The translations under genes and the position numbers were made by a program. The notes under the pieces are model-generated. The model was not told the origin of the DNA. It saw only the letters and a program-made list of their open reading frames with translations, and ran no database searches. Below are positions 42,943 to 55,148 of a stretch of 64,000 nt of DNA, piece by piece. The first letter of the stretch is position 1; the number at the start of each line of letters is the position of its first letter. This DNA comes from Pyrenochaeta sp. MPI-SDFR-AT-0127 (lineage: Eukaryota; Ascomycota; Dothideomycetes; Pleosporales; Cucurbitariaceae): the NCBI GenBank assembly GCA_020747015.1, contig JAGTJM010000017.1:434001-498000 (forward strand), given 5' to 3'.

Positions 42943-45900
42943 CTAAAATCCAAAAGCATCAAGCAAACTATTCGCATCCGGCTCATGAAACTGAGTCGGC
43001 GGTGGCTTCTTCTTGGTCTCCTCTTTGGGCTTCTCTTCCTCTTCCTCTTCTTTTTCTTCGTCGTCCTCTTCGTCCTCTTTATCACTATCATCCTCTTCGC
43101 TCTCTTCTTCCTCTAGTGTTCCCTTACTCTCTGCAAGAGTAATCTTGATGTGTTCTCGGGTAGGTAGATCAGCGACAACAAGAGAGCTACGCCGGCGCAG
43201 TAGTTTTCTGGGGTCAAAGTCGAAATCTATGGCGCTCTGGTTGGGTCCATGGGCGTGGAAGGACTCGCGAGGCATCATCGGGGACAACGGTGGACGGCCA
43301 GGGACTGTTTTGGTTGGCGGTGGTGGAAGAAGGAACTCCCACGTTTTGACCAAGTCAAGGGCAAGGACATCGCAGCCCATGCGTTCATACAGACTTGTTG
43401 TGTGTAGTACGAAATCCCACTCTTCCCGCAAGCCAATCATGGTTGCACCACGCAGTGTTTGTAAACTCTTTTCACGAAGCTGCTTATATAGAACAACAAG
43501 GGCGGGATCGTCCGTTAGGTAGGATTTGCTTTGAAAGTTTGGCGTTTCAGGTGGACTAAGAAGGCGTGATAGGGGTGTCACGAGTGAGCGCACGGCGGTA
43601 TCACGACGGCCAAGGAGCCAGTATGCCCAAGTCGCAAGCCAGCGGTTACCATCTCGTGCAGCTTGTGGAAGAATTTTGTCTTTAAGAAAGCTCAGTAGAA
43701 CGGGTGAGTCATCACCACCGTACACTCGCGCGACTGCAATAGCAAGCTGTGTATCACCAAGCTGGTTGTGTAGAACGCTTACCGCATCGTGCAAATGATC
43801 AGCCAGTAGGAAGAATGATGCCGCGTATCCGAACCTCCTTTTTCCCATGAGAGCATACGCATTTTTAAGGGCGGCAGTCTTCCATCTTTCTTCATTGAAG
43901 TTATTTGAAAGAAGACGATGCGTGGGACCCTGCTCGCGGGACCAAGTTGCCATGCGCCAGAGGCCAACAAGAACGGCTTTCTTTCGAAGAGCAAGATAGT
44001 AGAGTGCGCAATCGGCGGGGTTCTTCTCGTCAGTCTTTGTGTACTCGTTGCGAGCGATGACCTCAAATTGGTTACGCTGTACATCCTGTTAGTGAAGTAA
44101 TATAATCTGGGCAGGAATGAAAGATCTACCAAGGCATTTATGTCCGTCATCCACATAAAAACCCCACTCTCCTTTGCATGTTGCCACATCATCTTGCCGT
44201 TGAAGTGCCTGCTCACAAGGTCGAGCAAGATATCCTGACTTTGTGAGTGAAACGCCCAAATGATCTCTCGCCAGGAGATTGGCCCTCTCTGCATTTCGCT
44301 GAACACATGCTGGCGGAAGAAGAGTAAGAAGCGGCCTGCGTTGTCGTCAATTGAGCGGCGATGTTTCTCTACCATGCCTATACATTCCACGATATCCGCA
44401 AGGTGAAATTGTTCGCGACTTGAGAGAAGAGGTATCTGCTTGGTAGTTAAAAGGTCCTTTAGATTAGAAGCAACTTCTTCCGTCACAGCTTCAGGCTCCG
44501 AGTCTTCTGAAAAATCAACGTAAGAAGAGTGCATCTCCTTTCTAGATGCAGTCATAAGTGTCTACTTGGGTTAGCCATTGCTTGACACGAAATATTGTGC
44601 AACATACTTCATCTATAGAAAAGTCGTCCGCGCTTAGCCCGAGATAGCTGTCAAGCTCCTCGCCCTCAATCCAGAACTTGAGTTTTTGGTACAAGCGAAC
44701 CAGAATTCGTTGTACCAGCAAGAGTTTACCGGCCAAAACACATTGTGATAGCAACTGTGGATGATACACCGGTAGTGGACCATTTAGACGGCTGACCGCC
44801 GTGAAGATGTCGATTGACGCAGTCTTTCGCGATATCGTCCGTAAGCTGGGAAATAAGCCTTCAGTGACCGCAACATGTTCATCTTGTATAAACAATTGGT
44901 TCCCTGCGCCAATAACGAGGTTGCCGCTGCCCAACCATACAGAGTCGCCAATGGGGTGAGGAGTGATATCTCGAATACGTATGTCTCGTACCTGTACCCA
45001 AGAAGGACCAGCGTTGAGGTAGTCGTAGCGCAATTGTGCATAGATGACCACTCGGTGTGGGAAACCCACCGCGAGGATGGATTGGTTGTCTGGAGTTGAT
45101 GACCAATCCAAGTCCTGAATGACACCGTTACCCTCAAAAGTCTCTTGATACTCTAGCTGCGCGCTTCGTGTGTTCCAAATCGTGAGCGTGGTTTTCTCGG
45201 CGTCAACCAGCGCAGCTTTCCGTATTGAGGTACCGCTAGCAAGAGAAGGATTGTGTACACTCGTGTCGACTTCTGAAGTCAAAAGCCAGTCTAACTTGTG
45301 GTCCTCTGGATTGACGCGAGCGGTCCATGATTTGATGACCCCAGACTTGGTGTATGAGATTGCAATGTCACGCGCAAAACTGTCCAGAAAGCCCGAGATC
45401 ACCGGTTTCGAGCCTGCAGGGTCAACCGGTAAGACAAATGCCAGGTCATCCCCAGAGCCGAGATCGAACTTTGAGTATTCTTCCAGAGCGATTTCAGAGT
45501 AGCCGTTCATGTATCCATTAGTGGTCGCGATGACTGAAAATTTTCGTCCCGTGATCGGATCCCGCTCGAGCAAAGGTAGTGTTACTTCCCAACATATGCC
45601 CTTCATGTCTGAGCTGATCGTCGCAATATGCACCCTTCTACCTCCCGTCTCTGTCTCAGGGATGACAAGTAGGCACAGTGGTTTCCCTTGCAAGGTATAT
45701 GCACAACGTGCCACTTCTACGGCATCATGACTCCGCGTATCCCAGAGCGAGATGTCGTTGTGATGAAGGAAAACAACGAAATTACCTTCCTGCAACAGTG
45801 CAGTTCGGTGAATGTGTTCGGTGACATTGACGCTGCTGTGACGGTGCAACGTCATGCCCTGCTCACTGGGTCGCTGAAGCCACACTATACATTCGTCTGT

Positions 45901-47307
45901 GGTCGTTCGTGATACTAGCGCCCGTCCACTAGCCGTGCGGTTGACTTTCTTGATGGCATGTGAATGCCCAGTCCACATCGCCTTCCGTTGAATACGCTGA
46001 GTCTGAGAGGATGGATCGAAAAGGTAGTCGATACGGGACTCTAACCACTCTATCCGTCCGTCAAAGTGATGGGATAAGATTGTAAAGTCAGACTCCGGCT
46101 TGTCGCCGATGAAAGCGTAGAATTGTACATTATCTTCGAGGGCCTTGGGTTCCTTGGCAAAGTGCAGATGCAGTCCGTCGACATGCGCAATGTTGAAGAC
46201 GTCTGTGATCTTCTTAACACTCGCCCCTACATTCTCAAAGCCCCACGCTGACATGTTTCCCCGGTCATCCAGAACGACGCAGATCTCTGGATTGCGATTG
46301 GCGACTTCAACTAAGTGATGCAGCGCGATGCCATGGTCCTTTTCTTCGGCTGAAGCCTGCTGCATGGCTCGTTCCGTCGCATGCGTGAAATGCCTGCCGT
46401 CAATAAAGAAAGCAAATCGCTTTGGTGATTGGTTCTCCAGAGGAACATGCCGAGACATGATCGACTCCAAAAGGTCTATCTCAGCCCACATGTGCATCCC
46501 ATGGACACCGTGGTGTTCTCCAGGCACCCATACCCGCACCTTGTTGTCTGCGCATATCGTATATAGGACATTGTCCGCCGATTGCTCCTTGTGAAATGGA
46601 TGTCGCCAGTGTAGACCCGTGATGGCTTTGGGATGGTGAAGGTAAAAGTAATCGAAGCTCTGGTCTGCTGAGCCAAAGGAAGTTCGTCGCCATATCTTCA
46701 GCAGCTGGTCGTACCTGCCCGTCGAAGCTATCAACTCAGCATCTGGTGAGAAATGGGCAAACTTGACAGGGTTCGCCAGCTGCTTTGTCCAAATCTGTTC
46801 CGTTGTGCTGTGTGTGTTGAAGAGAGTGAGGGATGCGCTGCCAGCAAGTAGCTCATCTGGCATGCCCCATGAGAGCGTCGTTATCGAGTCGTCCGGGTCC
46901 GGAAGGGATACGCTGCCTTGTAGCGACCACTGCGCACATCAGCGTTGCACACTATCCTGCCAGTGTAGCATAGCTACCTTTACAGCGCCTTCATCTTGCC
47001 CATATGGCCTATATATGTATGCGTTTCGTGTAGAACAGGCGGCGAGCTTGCCTGTTCCCTCGTCTAATGCGACAGCTTCGAGCTCGAACTCTTCGTCAAT
47101 GTAGACAGTTTGGAGAACATGATTTGGGCGGTCGAGAATGATGAGCGCATTGCCGGATATGTAGACCTAAGCAGTCTTTTGTATCAGTCAACGTTCTGGC
47201 TCCGAGGATGTGTGCAGGAGTCGTACAATGATTTGGATACCCTCCCACAAGCCATGAGCGACAGCTTGCAGCTTCGCCTGCGGCCGCCCAGGGAGAATGC
47301 CGCGCAT
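42943..47307 (-). CDS. RAV1: RAVE complex subunit Rav1
   Basis: Five exons: 47307-47227, 47166-46978, 46929-44608, 44561-44130, 44085-42943; phases agree and give about 1388 residues, close to yeast Rav1 (about 1350). Rav1 is the scaffold of the RAVE complex, which with Rav2 and Skp1 reassembles V1 onto Vo of the vacuolar H+-ATPase. The N-terminus begins MRGILPGRPQAKLQAVA and shows YISGNALIILD and YIYRPYGQ, conserved in the fungal family. The first ~700 residues carry WD40-type repeats (for example FSPDAELIASTGRYDQLLKIW). The core Rav1p_C region, around 900-1200, includes DCALYYLALRKKAVLVGLWR. The C-terminus has a long Glu/Asp/Lys tract around residues 1330-1370, ending DANSLLDAFGF. Two N-terminal introns place the start well upstream of the long open frame. 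Confidence 0.94.
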
Positions 47308-47871
47308 ATGGGAATCTGGCGCTAACAATTGCACGTCATGTCTGAGCAAGTAAAAAGTGAATAGAGCTTCCCAAATCCAAAAGGTTACCTTGCTATCAAG
47401 CTGTCACCGTGGCTTTCTGCGCTCCGCACTCGACAGGCAATCTGGGGACCCTAGAGCTCACGCGCACGGCCCCACGTGGGTGTCGTCACTTCCGCGCCGA
47501 AATGCACAAGCAGAAAGCGCAATGGGCACTTAAGCAGACCGAATCAGCATAGGAATAAGAATAAAAGCAGTTGGCCATATTCTTCATCGCCTAATGACTC
47601 TTGCTATCAGTTTGACATGACAAGCAGTTCTAAGTTCAAACGTGAGCTGCAAGGCTCATCGTGCATGTGCGGGCTCGGAATTCGGAACCCTACCACGCAA
47701 CTCCCGCACAAGATTTTAAGCACTAGCCTCAGGGCCTTCGATTCAATTGTCGTCGTAGTATTCCATTCTTGTGCTTCAGCCTTGGCTGAGCTGAAGGGCC
47801 TTTTGGTATCTAAAGAATCATAACTTTTTCATCATTGCGAGGGCATCAGGTTCGTAAGTGGTCCATCGGCT
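47308..47871. other. Intergenic region between Rav1 and PRMT3
   Basis: Both flanking genes are on the minus strand, so this holds the Rav1 promoter and PRMT3 terminator. A 115-codon plus-strand frame at 47476 has no features. Confidence 0.45.
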
Positions 47872-49458
47872 TTACGCCATAGTTCTCTGCACCCTGCCCT
47901 CCACATCTCCTTGCTCGGTCTTCCCCTTCCACTCTACTGTCACCGTGATTCCTCGGTCATCACCCTTCTCCTTTGCATACGTCAAGCTCCCTTCTAACAC
48001 TGTTCCTGCCTTGAAGGACTGCTTCTCTGAAACATCTCTGTCCAACAGCAAGACAGCTTGATGCCAATGTGTTGGAGTATTGCTTGGCCCAGTCGAGAAT
48101 CCCAGCCCGGGTAAACCATTCTTGCCCCAATCAACAGAATCGAGTGTTTTGATATCTTGTGTGCTACCGGAGTGGATGAACATCGTGTCGAACCATATTG
48201 CGATAGCGTGGAGAGACATGATGTCGCGGTCGAGCTTGATGCTAAGGGGAACCCTGAAACTAAGGTCCTGCACAGAGACTGTCTTCATCTCGAGCAGATG
48301 CGACGTCGCAGAGCCGCAGAGTGCCTTCTCTGGAACATCAAACACTCCGATTTCTTGCGTATTGAGAAGGCCACCTGGTATCATGGGCGAGAAATCGAAA
48401 CCGTAGACGCTTTCCCAGAACTTCTCTCCGGTGTTGTCCACAATCCACCCTGCATCCGAGATCGGTGCGAGGCGGATGTTGCAGTGACTGGGTACCAGGA
48501 TGCCGTCTGGCTTTAGATACATGTCTCTTGCGCGGAGCACGGAGTCAAGCATGCCTTCGAAGAGCAAACCATAGCCCATCCATTCCGAGATGATGATGTC
48601 GACCTTCTCTTTCCCAATTAGGCGCTGTGTATTGAAATCTTCGACTCGCCCTTGTATAACCTCGATGCGATCTTGAAAGCCATTCAGTGCAATGATCTCC
48701 TTCGCTTTCACGACGATGCCAGAGTTGTCGACTGCAAAGACTTTCTTCGCGCCTGCTCTTGCGCAAAACAGTGAGAGAATGCCAGTACCGCATCCTACAT
48801 CCAGTACAGTCTTTCCTGCGAACACTTGGGGATTCTTCTCGATGAAATCCCTATATCCTTCTGTCCTCACACGGTCTTCGATCATTTCCCTGTGGATGCC
48901 GTTGCCTTTGTATGACTCAAAGTAGTCTTGATCCCGGTCATTGGTGAGCTTGATCTTGGAGAAATCTTCAGGCATATCCCTGTGCAGTGCAGCCTCGAAA
49001 TCGTCGTAGTCAATTGCCTTAGTATCCGTTTCAGGCATGAGATCCCCCAGCTCGAAGAGTAAAGCATCATCTTCAAGCACCGGCTGGAGGTATTTGTCGC
49101 TTTCGATGTCCTTGAGTGATATGCTAATACTCTTCGCATCTGTGCCTTTGTTTGCCTCTGCTCGTAAATAGTTTACGAGCTTAATGATCACAAGCTCATC
49201 TGCATCTAATCCTCACGGTTAGTAGCCGTCCCAATCAGGCTAGGCGCACATTATTGATGCAGACAGACCTGATCCAAGGCTTTTGATATTCTCATGTAGG
49301 TCGAAGCTGTGGCCTAGTTTGCAATGTGTCGCCATTTCTGTCACGCGACTAAATTGTTGCTCGCAAAACAAGCATTTGAAGGTTGTGGTATCGGGCTCGC
49401 TTGCGTCCTCCACAATGCTGCCGACTGAGCTTGCGGTATCTGAGCCGCTGTCTGCCAT
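47872..49458 (-). CDS. Protein arginine N-methyltransferase 3
   Basis: Two exons, 49458-49269 and 49205-47872, give 507 residues. It transfers methyl groups from S-adenosylmethionine to arginines; PRMT3 orthologues act in the cytosol on ribosomal protein S2. The N-terminal C2H2 finger specific to PRMT3 is present with C29, C32, H45 and H50. The SAM-binding motif I VLDVGCGTG lies at about 197-205 and the double-E substrate loop SEWMGYGLLFEGML at about 270-283, with both glutamates intact. Family length is 500-550, so it is complete. The intron (branch CTAAC) lies just after the finger, at SLGS/D. It is followed on the same strand by Rav1 with a 564-base spacer. Confidence 0.95.
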
Positions 49459-50472
49459 ATTGATGAATCTTAGTGGACGAGGTTGCGTGTTAAATTACAC
49501 AAATTGGTTCCTTCGAAAGTTATTGAGAGGTAAGCGAATGTCTGGTCAAGTTACCCGTGGTGGAAGAAGGCTCTGCGGTTAGTGTCTTTTTTGTGCGCGA
49601 CATGGCGGGGTCGGTTTGTCGTGCCTTCCGTACTACATACTGGCAACTATGCACCTTATCCTTTGCTTCCCTTTCCCAGCTCTCTATCGCCCAGACAAAA
49701 TCTCGTCATACTCAGTAGTGAGCTTGCTCAGAGCTTTGAAGCCATTGCTCCATTATCGCGCTTGATCCTGCAATTACTGGTCTTCAAATTTTCGCGGGAT
49801 CAGCAACGCAACCAGGATCCCGCTACATCTCAAGTACTATTCTGATTCATTAAAGATAGAGAACGACTTCACTTGTGATTTTCTTGTGATTTTCTTGATG
49901 CGGGAGTAGCTGCAAGCGATTCCAAAGGAACCAACTCAGCTTTCAGGCCTGTCTTTCCAGTGCAATAGGTCTCTACAATAGAGAAGCCCATAATTTCGTG
50001 AACAACAACTTGAAGCTGAACGGTCTGTTCGGCCATGAACAGCTTTTAAAGGAAGACAGTAAGAACCTCGAGAGGTGCCAATCCAGCGACACTAGCAAAA
50101 GGATTGGAGCAGCTATTCACTCAATATAATGAATGCACTGACAATCTTGTGCTTTTACGTTCGTGTCCGCATTGGAAAGAATGGATACTTGTTTGAAACA
50201 GATTTTAGTTTTGACAGAGTGCTCCTGGCCTTGGTGTCTCATTTTTTTCGAATTTGGATCAACGCGTGATGCATCGAATCTCGTTTGATAGTAAATCATG
50301 CTTTAGACATCATCAAACGTGAGACAACACAAGACTGAGTTTAAAACAATGACTTGAACAAGCAATACATAAGCCGTGTTAGCACCGTAACAGCTAACGA
50401 AGTATTCCTCGTTACTTACTCCATTACGACCTCACATTTATTCGATATAAGCCTTTCAAACACCTTCGCCTG
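49459..50472. other. Intergenic region
   Basis: Divergent spacer containing the PRMT3 promoter and the promoter of the next small gene. Overlapping frames at 49283-49845 carry no domain and I do not call them. Confidence 0.4.
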
Positions 50473-50811
50473 ATGAAAATGAAATACTCGAAAGAATCCT
50501 CAAAGCCTTATAAGCTAACACTGGGCATCATAATCGATCGCTTCCCTAATGTCCCACCAGATGCCATGGACGCCGTACGCGAGATCATGTCTAGGTCAAC
50601 CCGGCTATCTGCATCAGCTCGCGCACTCATCAACATCGCCATTATACCAATGCCAGGATGCATATGCAATGATAACTTGAAGCTTCTGCTTGACCCAAAG
50701 ATTGACCCCAGGGATCTGTTTGAGACACAAAAGGACTATGATGAAGCGAAGGAGCACGTGGACATGTGTCGGTTGAGTGCGGAGATTGCTAGGATACTCC
50801 AACGGGATTGA
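50473..50811 (+). CDS. Small hypothetical protein
   Basis: Single-exon frame of 112 residues. Its middle reads as an amphipathic helix (DAMDAVREIMSRST), followed by two cysteines in PGCICND and a charged helical C-terminus ending AEIARILQRD. The residue mixture looks coding rather than random. I recognise no domain. It converges with the next gene, 85 bases away. Confidence 0.45.
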   Translation: MKMKYSKESSKPYKLTLGIIIDRFPNVPPDAMDAVREIMSRSTRLSASARALINIAIIPMPGCICNDNLKLLLDPKIDPRDLFETQKDYDEAKEHVDMCRLSAEIARILQRD

Positions 50812-50895
50812 CGTGTTCATGGTGAATATGATTTGCATTTAGACAAGTTGTGTTGTGATCCGAGAGTATATCGTGCAGTATCCTTTAATTTGTCT

Positions 50896-51894
50896 CTAAG
50901 AACTAGAATACACATCTTCACCCTGACCATAACTACTCCAATCAGATGATGTAGAGGCATATTCATTGTAGTAGTCATCGTCCCTACCCTCATCCGTAGA
51001 ATCATTCGCCCCCTCCTCCCAAGGCTCTCCGGGTTGCCAGGTTATTTCACGCCACTCAAGCTGCTTGTTATTCTCATCATACTGATACACATCGCCATCG
51101 ATCGACTGAATCTCACCCAATCTGCCAGTCTCTACCATATTCGACAGCTCTCTCTTCCGTTTGAGTACTTCTGCTTTGTCGAGAACCCAGAATACAACCG
51201 GTCCACCATATCGCCCAGGACATGGAGTATTTTTGCCTTCTTCACTCCCTCCTGCGCCCCACTTCTCGGTCCTACATTTCAAACTTTCCTCGGTACCGTC
51301 GTATTGGAAGGAGCGGATGTATCTGCGAAAGCCGTCCCACGGGGACTCTTCATATTCGATATAGGGCGGAAGGCCCTTTTTCATGATATCAAATCCGCAA
51401 AGACTCTCAATGTAGCTTTTACGTTCATCGTCCTTTCTTAGATCTAGTGTTAGAATCGAGCACTGGGCGCAACGGCCAAACAATTGCCCGAGATGCTTGT
51501 CGTACAGCTTTTCGACATCTTCTGGAGCGCGGAAGCCCTCGATCACTTCTCTGTTGAACGTACAACGACCTCCAGAAAAGCCCAAGTCCCAATAGTTCTG
51601 GCACTGAACTACTCCGGCGGGATTTGTAAAGTAAAGTCTGTTCTTATAATCTGGACCGTAGCACTTCCACACATTGTGAGCATAGTCCGCTGGAACCTTC
51701 TTATACCCGCGGTTCTGCAAGGCCCATCGCCGTTGAGATTTTGTTTGCCAATGGCACTTGGGGCAGTACCAGAGGCCCATTCTATCGGTGACAAAATTTG
51801 TATATGAGTGCACTGGAAGCTCCTGTGGAATATCTTCATAGATTTCGTTATAACCAACTACATGCTCAGACCCTGTTGCCGCCGTTGAAGTCAT
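50896..51894 (-). CDS. Hypothetical protein with CxxC-type cysteines
   Basis: Single exon, 332 residues, no recognised family. Near residues 43-80 it has WYCPKCHWQT and later VWKCYGP; around 100-145 it has CQNYWDLGFSGGRC and FGRCAQC. These paired cysteines suggest a structural zinc-binding fold. The middle has GPVVFWVLDKAEVLKRKR. The last ~60 residues are acidic and Tyr/Ser/Asp-rich, probably disordered. No signal peptide or membrane span is visible. The codon and residue patterns look coding throughout. The 5' region shows no obvious further exon. It may be restricted to related fungi. Confidence 0.62.
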   Translation of the reverse strand: MTSTAATGSEHVVGYNEIYEDIPQELPVHSYTNFVTDRMGLWYCPKCHWQTKSQRRWALQNRGYKKVPADYAHNVWKCYGPDYKNRLYFTNPAGVVQCQNYWDLGFSGGRCTFNREVIEGFRAPEDVEKLYDKHLGQLFGRCAQCSILTLDLRKDDERKSYIESLCGFDIMKKGLPPYIEYEESPWDGFRRYIRSFQYDGTEESLKCRTEKWGAGGSEEGKNTPCPGRYGGPVVFWVLDKAEVLKRKRELSNMVETGRLGEIQSIDGDVYQYDENNKQLEWREITWQPGEPWEEGANDSTDEGRDDDYYNEYASTSSDWSSYGQGEDVYSSS

Positions 51895-53309
51895 TGTCGC
51901 GATATTACAGTTGGAGACGGGGTATGAATGAAGTTCTCAATATAGACTGTTTAACTCGGAGAACAGAAGAGTAGATGGAGTAATTGAAATCCATTGCCGA
52001 GTTAAAGATTTTATACCCTCACTCGTGCAGACCTGGACTCATCAATGACTCCTGGGCATTGAGTATCACTGAAGCAGTCATCCGCAGTTGAAATTGAATA
52101 CAATCATATGACAGTGCTGTTCATGTCATACGCGGCTGGTTTAATCCATACCGCCTGCGGCATACGGTGGAACGGCGTTGATGACACCAGTTCCACAATG
52201 TGACTTGTGACTAATTTAACGACGTTATGAAAAGGCCACATATTCATTGAGCCCTCGTGCTGAGTTAGTATCAGCATAAATATAAAGGCCTCTCTTTTGA
52301 GCTTATCTACACTAATGAGGTTCTCCAGGATAGCCAGGCTCTCAAACTAAAGCGTGAAGCTCATCATGGCGCGAGCAAGAGCGGCTCATGGATGAGATAT
52401 TCAACATGCCCAAGCCTGATACACCAGGGCCAGGAAAAAACAAATCATTCCCACCATAACCCTTCCCAGCCACCAAAAAAACAACGCCCGAAACAGAGGG
52501 GAAGATACAGCTACAGATCTAGCTTCGCTTGATGACTCTATGCAAATACATCTTGCTCCAAGAAATGAATCTCTCCTAGGCATGGTCTACAATGATTTCA
52601 GATTGGGTAAAATAACAAAAAAAAACACCTCACACAAACAAGGCTCATTGAAATGAACAGACTTTTGCTTTTGCACAGGCTTGCCGAACCTATTGATGTT
52701 CGTTACAGGCCAGAATATAAAGCATGAAGCGAAACATAGTCCGTCACTTTTCAAGACTAGCAAGCTACAATTCACAGAAACTGCTGTCTCAGTCTATTCA
52801 TAACCTGCCAGATCATCACAATTCTGGTCCCATTTAGTACGAGACTGCTATATTCTTCAACTAGCAGGTCTCACTTGCAAATAACCGAAGAAAGTGTCCG
52901 CCTTTTCAGTGAAAGGTGCTCATGGAACAGCGCTTCCTATCACTTTACATGCTTGACCCGGCTGACGGCTTTAGCATCGAATAAAGCTAATATCATATCA
53001 CGAGTGAGTAAGACAAGGGCAATACAATGGTGTTAAAGATGAATTATGATGGTTAACCTTGAAGCCAAACCCTCTATGTTGAGACGTGGGAGAGAACCTG
53101 CCAGTATCAAGTGGCGAGAAATTGCTGCAACATACGGCAGATGTCATATATGTATTGATTCTCGGAATGGGAAGTGCTGTACAAGAAGCAATCAGAGGGT
53201 GTCAAAATGACTGTTTCTTTAAAACATCATTTGCAATCAGCCCACGCTCGACGCTTCTGCAATATGCCAATGACCTCCAACGTTAAATCCACTCAGAGTC
53301 CGAAACTGC
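51895..53309. other. Intergenic AT-rich region
   Basis: 1.4 kb without a supported gene. Short frames at 52401-52775 and 53086-53286 have no domain or splice signals I can use. Confidence 0.4.
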
Positions 53310-54474
53310 TCATTCCTCAGCCTTAACTCGATTCATCTGCTCGTTCCGTTCGTGCTCTTCGCCGCCCGCACGACGAGATCTCTCTATCGCCTCTTTTGCC
53401 CAAAGACAAGCCTCCCTCCATTGGCCTTCCATTTCAGCATCATCAACATTCCAACCCCTGCCGCCCTGCTCGATCGGGCCTCTCAGCATCTTGACCGCCA
53501 TCTCACGCAAGAACCACCAGCTCGGCAGCAGATTCGACTTTGCAAGAGCAGACAGTTTCAGCTGTGAAAACATGGCGCTGTACCCAGACGCGGCTTGGAG
53601 CATGCTGTTATTCTGGTGGGCAAGTTGCCACATCGAGTGGGTGATGGAGTCAATATGAGAGCTGCTGATGGGGCTAGAGGAAGGATCGGCAGGGAGCAGG
53701 TTAGGGTTGGAGCCTATGGAATGAGACAGCAGAGCTCTAGCCATATCCGTTGCATTACCGTTGATGTGTTTGTGAAGCTGTTGGGCAGCGAAAGTGTTTA
53801 GCGGAGAAGTTTGCAACGGCGTCCGTATGTTAATCTGGGTATGACCTGGAGAGGATGATATAGCATTCTGGTTGCATAGCTGCGCAATGGTCAGTGCCGG
53901 TTTTGAGGTTATCCCTCCTCTAAGAGTTATCACTTTACTCACCTCAGCGCCGCCATCTGTCATCTTTTGCTTCTTCTGAGTTGGATCCATATGCGTTCCG
54001 AGTTCACCAGCTCCTGAGCGTTTCCTCGCGGACGAAGTATTAACTGGCGAGCCATTCTGTTATTCTATTAGTCACCTCCATGTATGCACCTTAAAATAAT
54101 GTCCCCCACCTCAGCAACGATTATGCGTCTGTTGTCCGCCATTCGTGATCCTCGAGAGCTTTCAGAAACTCCTCGCTGAGAGGTTGGGGAGCTTTGAAAT
54201 GTCGCAGAACCTTTTCGTTTTTGTTGAAAAGCCGATGAAGATTGAGAGCCGGTCGCCTTTCTCGTTTGCTGAGCCTTTGGTGAGGTTTGCGAACCCGATG
54301 GCTTTCGCTGTTGATTGCCTTTAATAGAACTTCGAGGTTTTGCCACGGTCGCTGTTGTCATTGGAGTCTGTTTTTTTGAGTCAATGATGATTGCCTCATA
54401 TAACTCACTCTAACTTCACTCACCTTCCTCGCTGTTGGAGGCTTAGGACTCCTCACCATTGACACATCCGCCAT
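53310..54474 (-). CDS. Conserved hypothetical protein, disordered N-terminus
   Basis: Four exons, 54474-54424, 54367-54110, 54056-53943 and 53879-53310, all in phase, give about 330 residues. The first ~145 residues are basic and Ser/Thr/Gln-rich (SSIKGNQQRKPSGSQ type) with KR pairs typical of nuclear proteins. The C-terminal half has helical conserved-looking parts: NTFAAQQLHKHINGNATDMARALLS, then WQLAHQNNSMLQAASGYSAMF, and WREACLWAKEAIERSRR. Exon 3 is framed by GAG|GTGGGG and GAG|GTGAGT donors. I cannot name a function. Neighbours on the same strand are the J protein upstream and the hypothetical at 50896 downstream; none suggests a pathway. Confidence 0.68.
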
Positions 54475-55148
54475 ACCTCAATACCCCAAGAGATGATGCT
54501 TGGGCCGCTACTGAGCTTGATATGTAAAGATAAGTGATGTGTTGAAACCCAAGGTTCTTATGATGAGCCTGGGCTAGCAAATCGTTGCTTGTTGACTGTG
54601 ACGACTAAGTAAAGGTGCGAAGATTGCTACCAAACCTCCAGGGCTAAAGACGAGGTGAAGGGCGTTTTTTGGTTTAACAAGGATTGTGTATCCGGCCGGA
54701 GGAAGAGCAACAAGCGGTTTAAATTGGAGAATGGCCGAAGTGTTTGCACTGTCCTGGCGAATTATGGGCACAAATAGTGAAATAGAGGGCGAGAAGAGAG
54801 TTGCGGTGCGATGTATACAAAGCTTTTGAGATTACAAGTATTGCGAGCATGCGAGACTTAGTAGCTGTATACAGAGTCCAACAGTGATAGAAGAGGGTTT
54901 GATGAGTGGAGAGAGGGTGACTGAGAACTCTTTCATGACTTTTGGCTAGAGAAAGTCTAGCAGGGCTGCGGATACGACCGAAGCGTGCGTAAAGAAATCT
55001 TTTTACCGTTTCCGCTTTCATTTCAGATGATAAGACTTGAGCCTATTTCCGATATCATGCTATGCAAATCGCTAAAGACACAACCCTGAACGCCGTGTCC
55101 GTGGTCGCTTTGTGTAGAATAATCATGAGCTAGCATCACCAAACCTTT
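54475..55148. other. Intergenic region
   Basis: Promoter of the preceding minus-strand gene and terminator of the J protein gene. A 100-codon frame at 54719-55021 has no features. Confidence 0.4.

Noticed and set aside
43013..43522. Plus-strand Ser-rich frame opposite Rav1
   Set aside because: It is the antisense shadow of the Glu/Asp/Lys-rich tail of Rav1.
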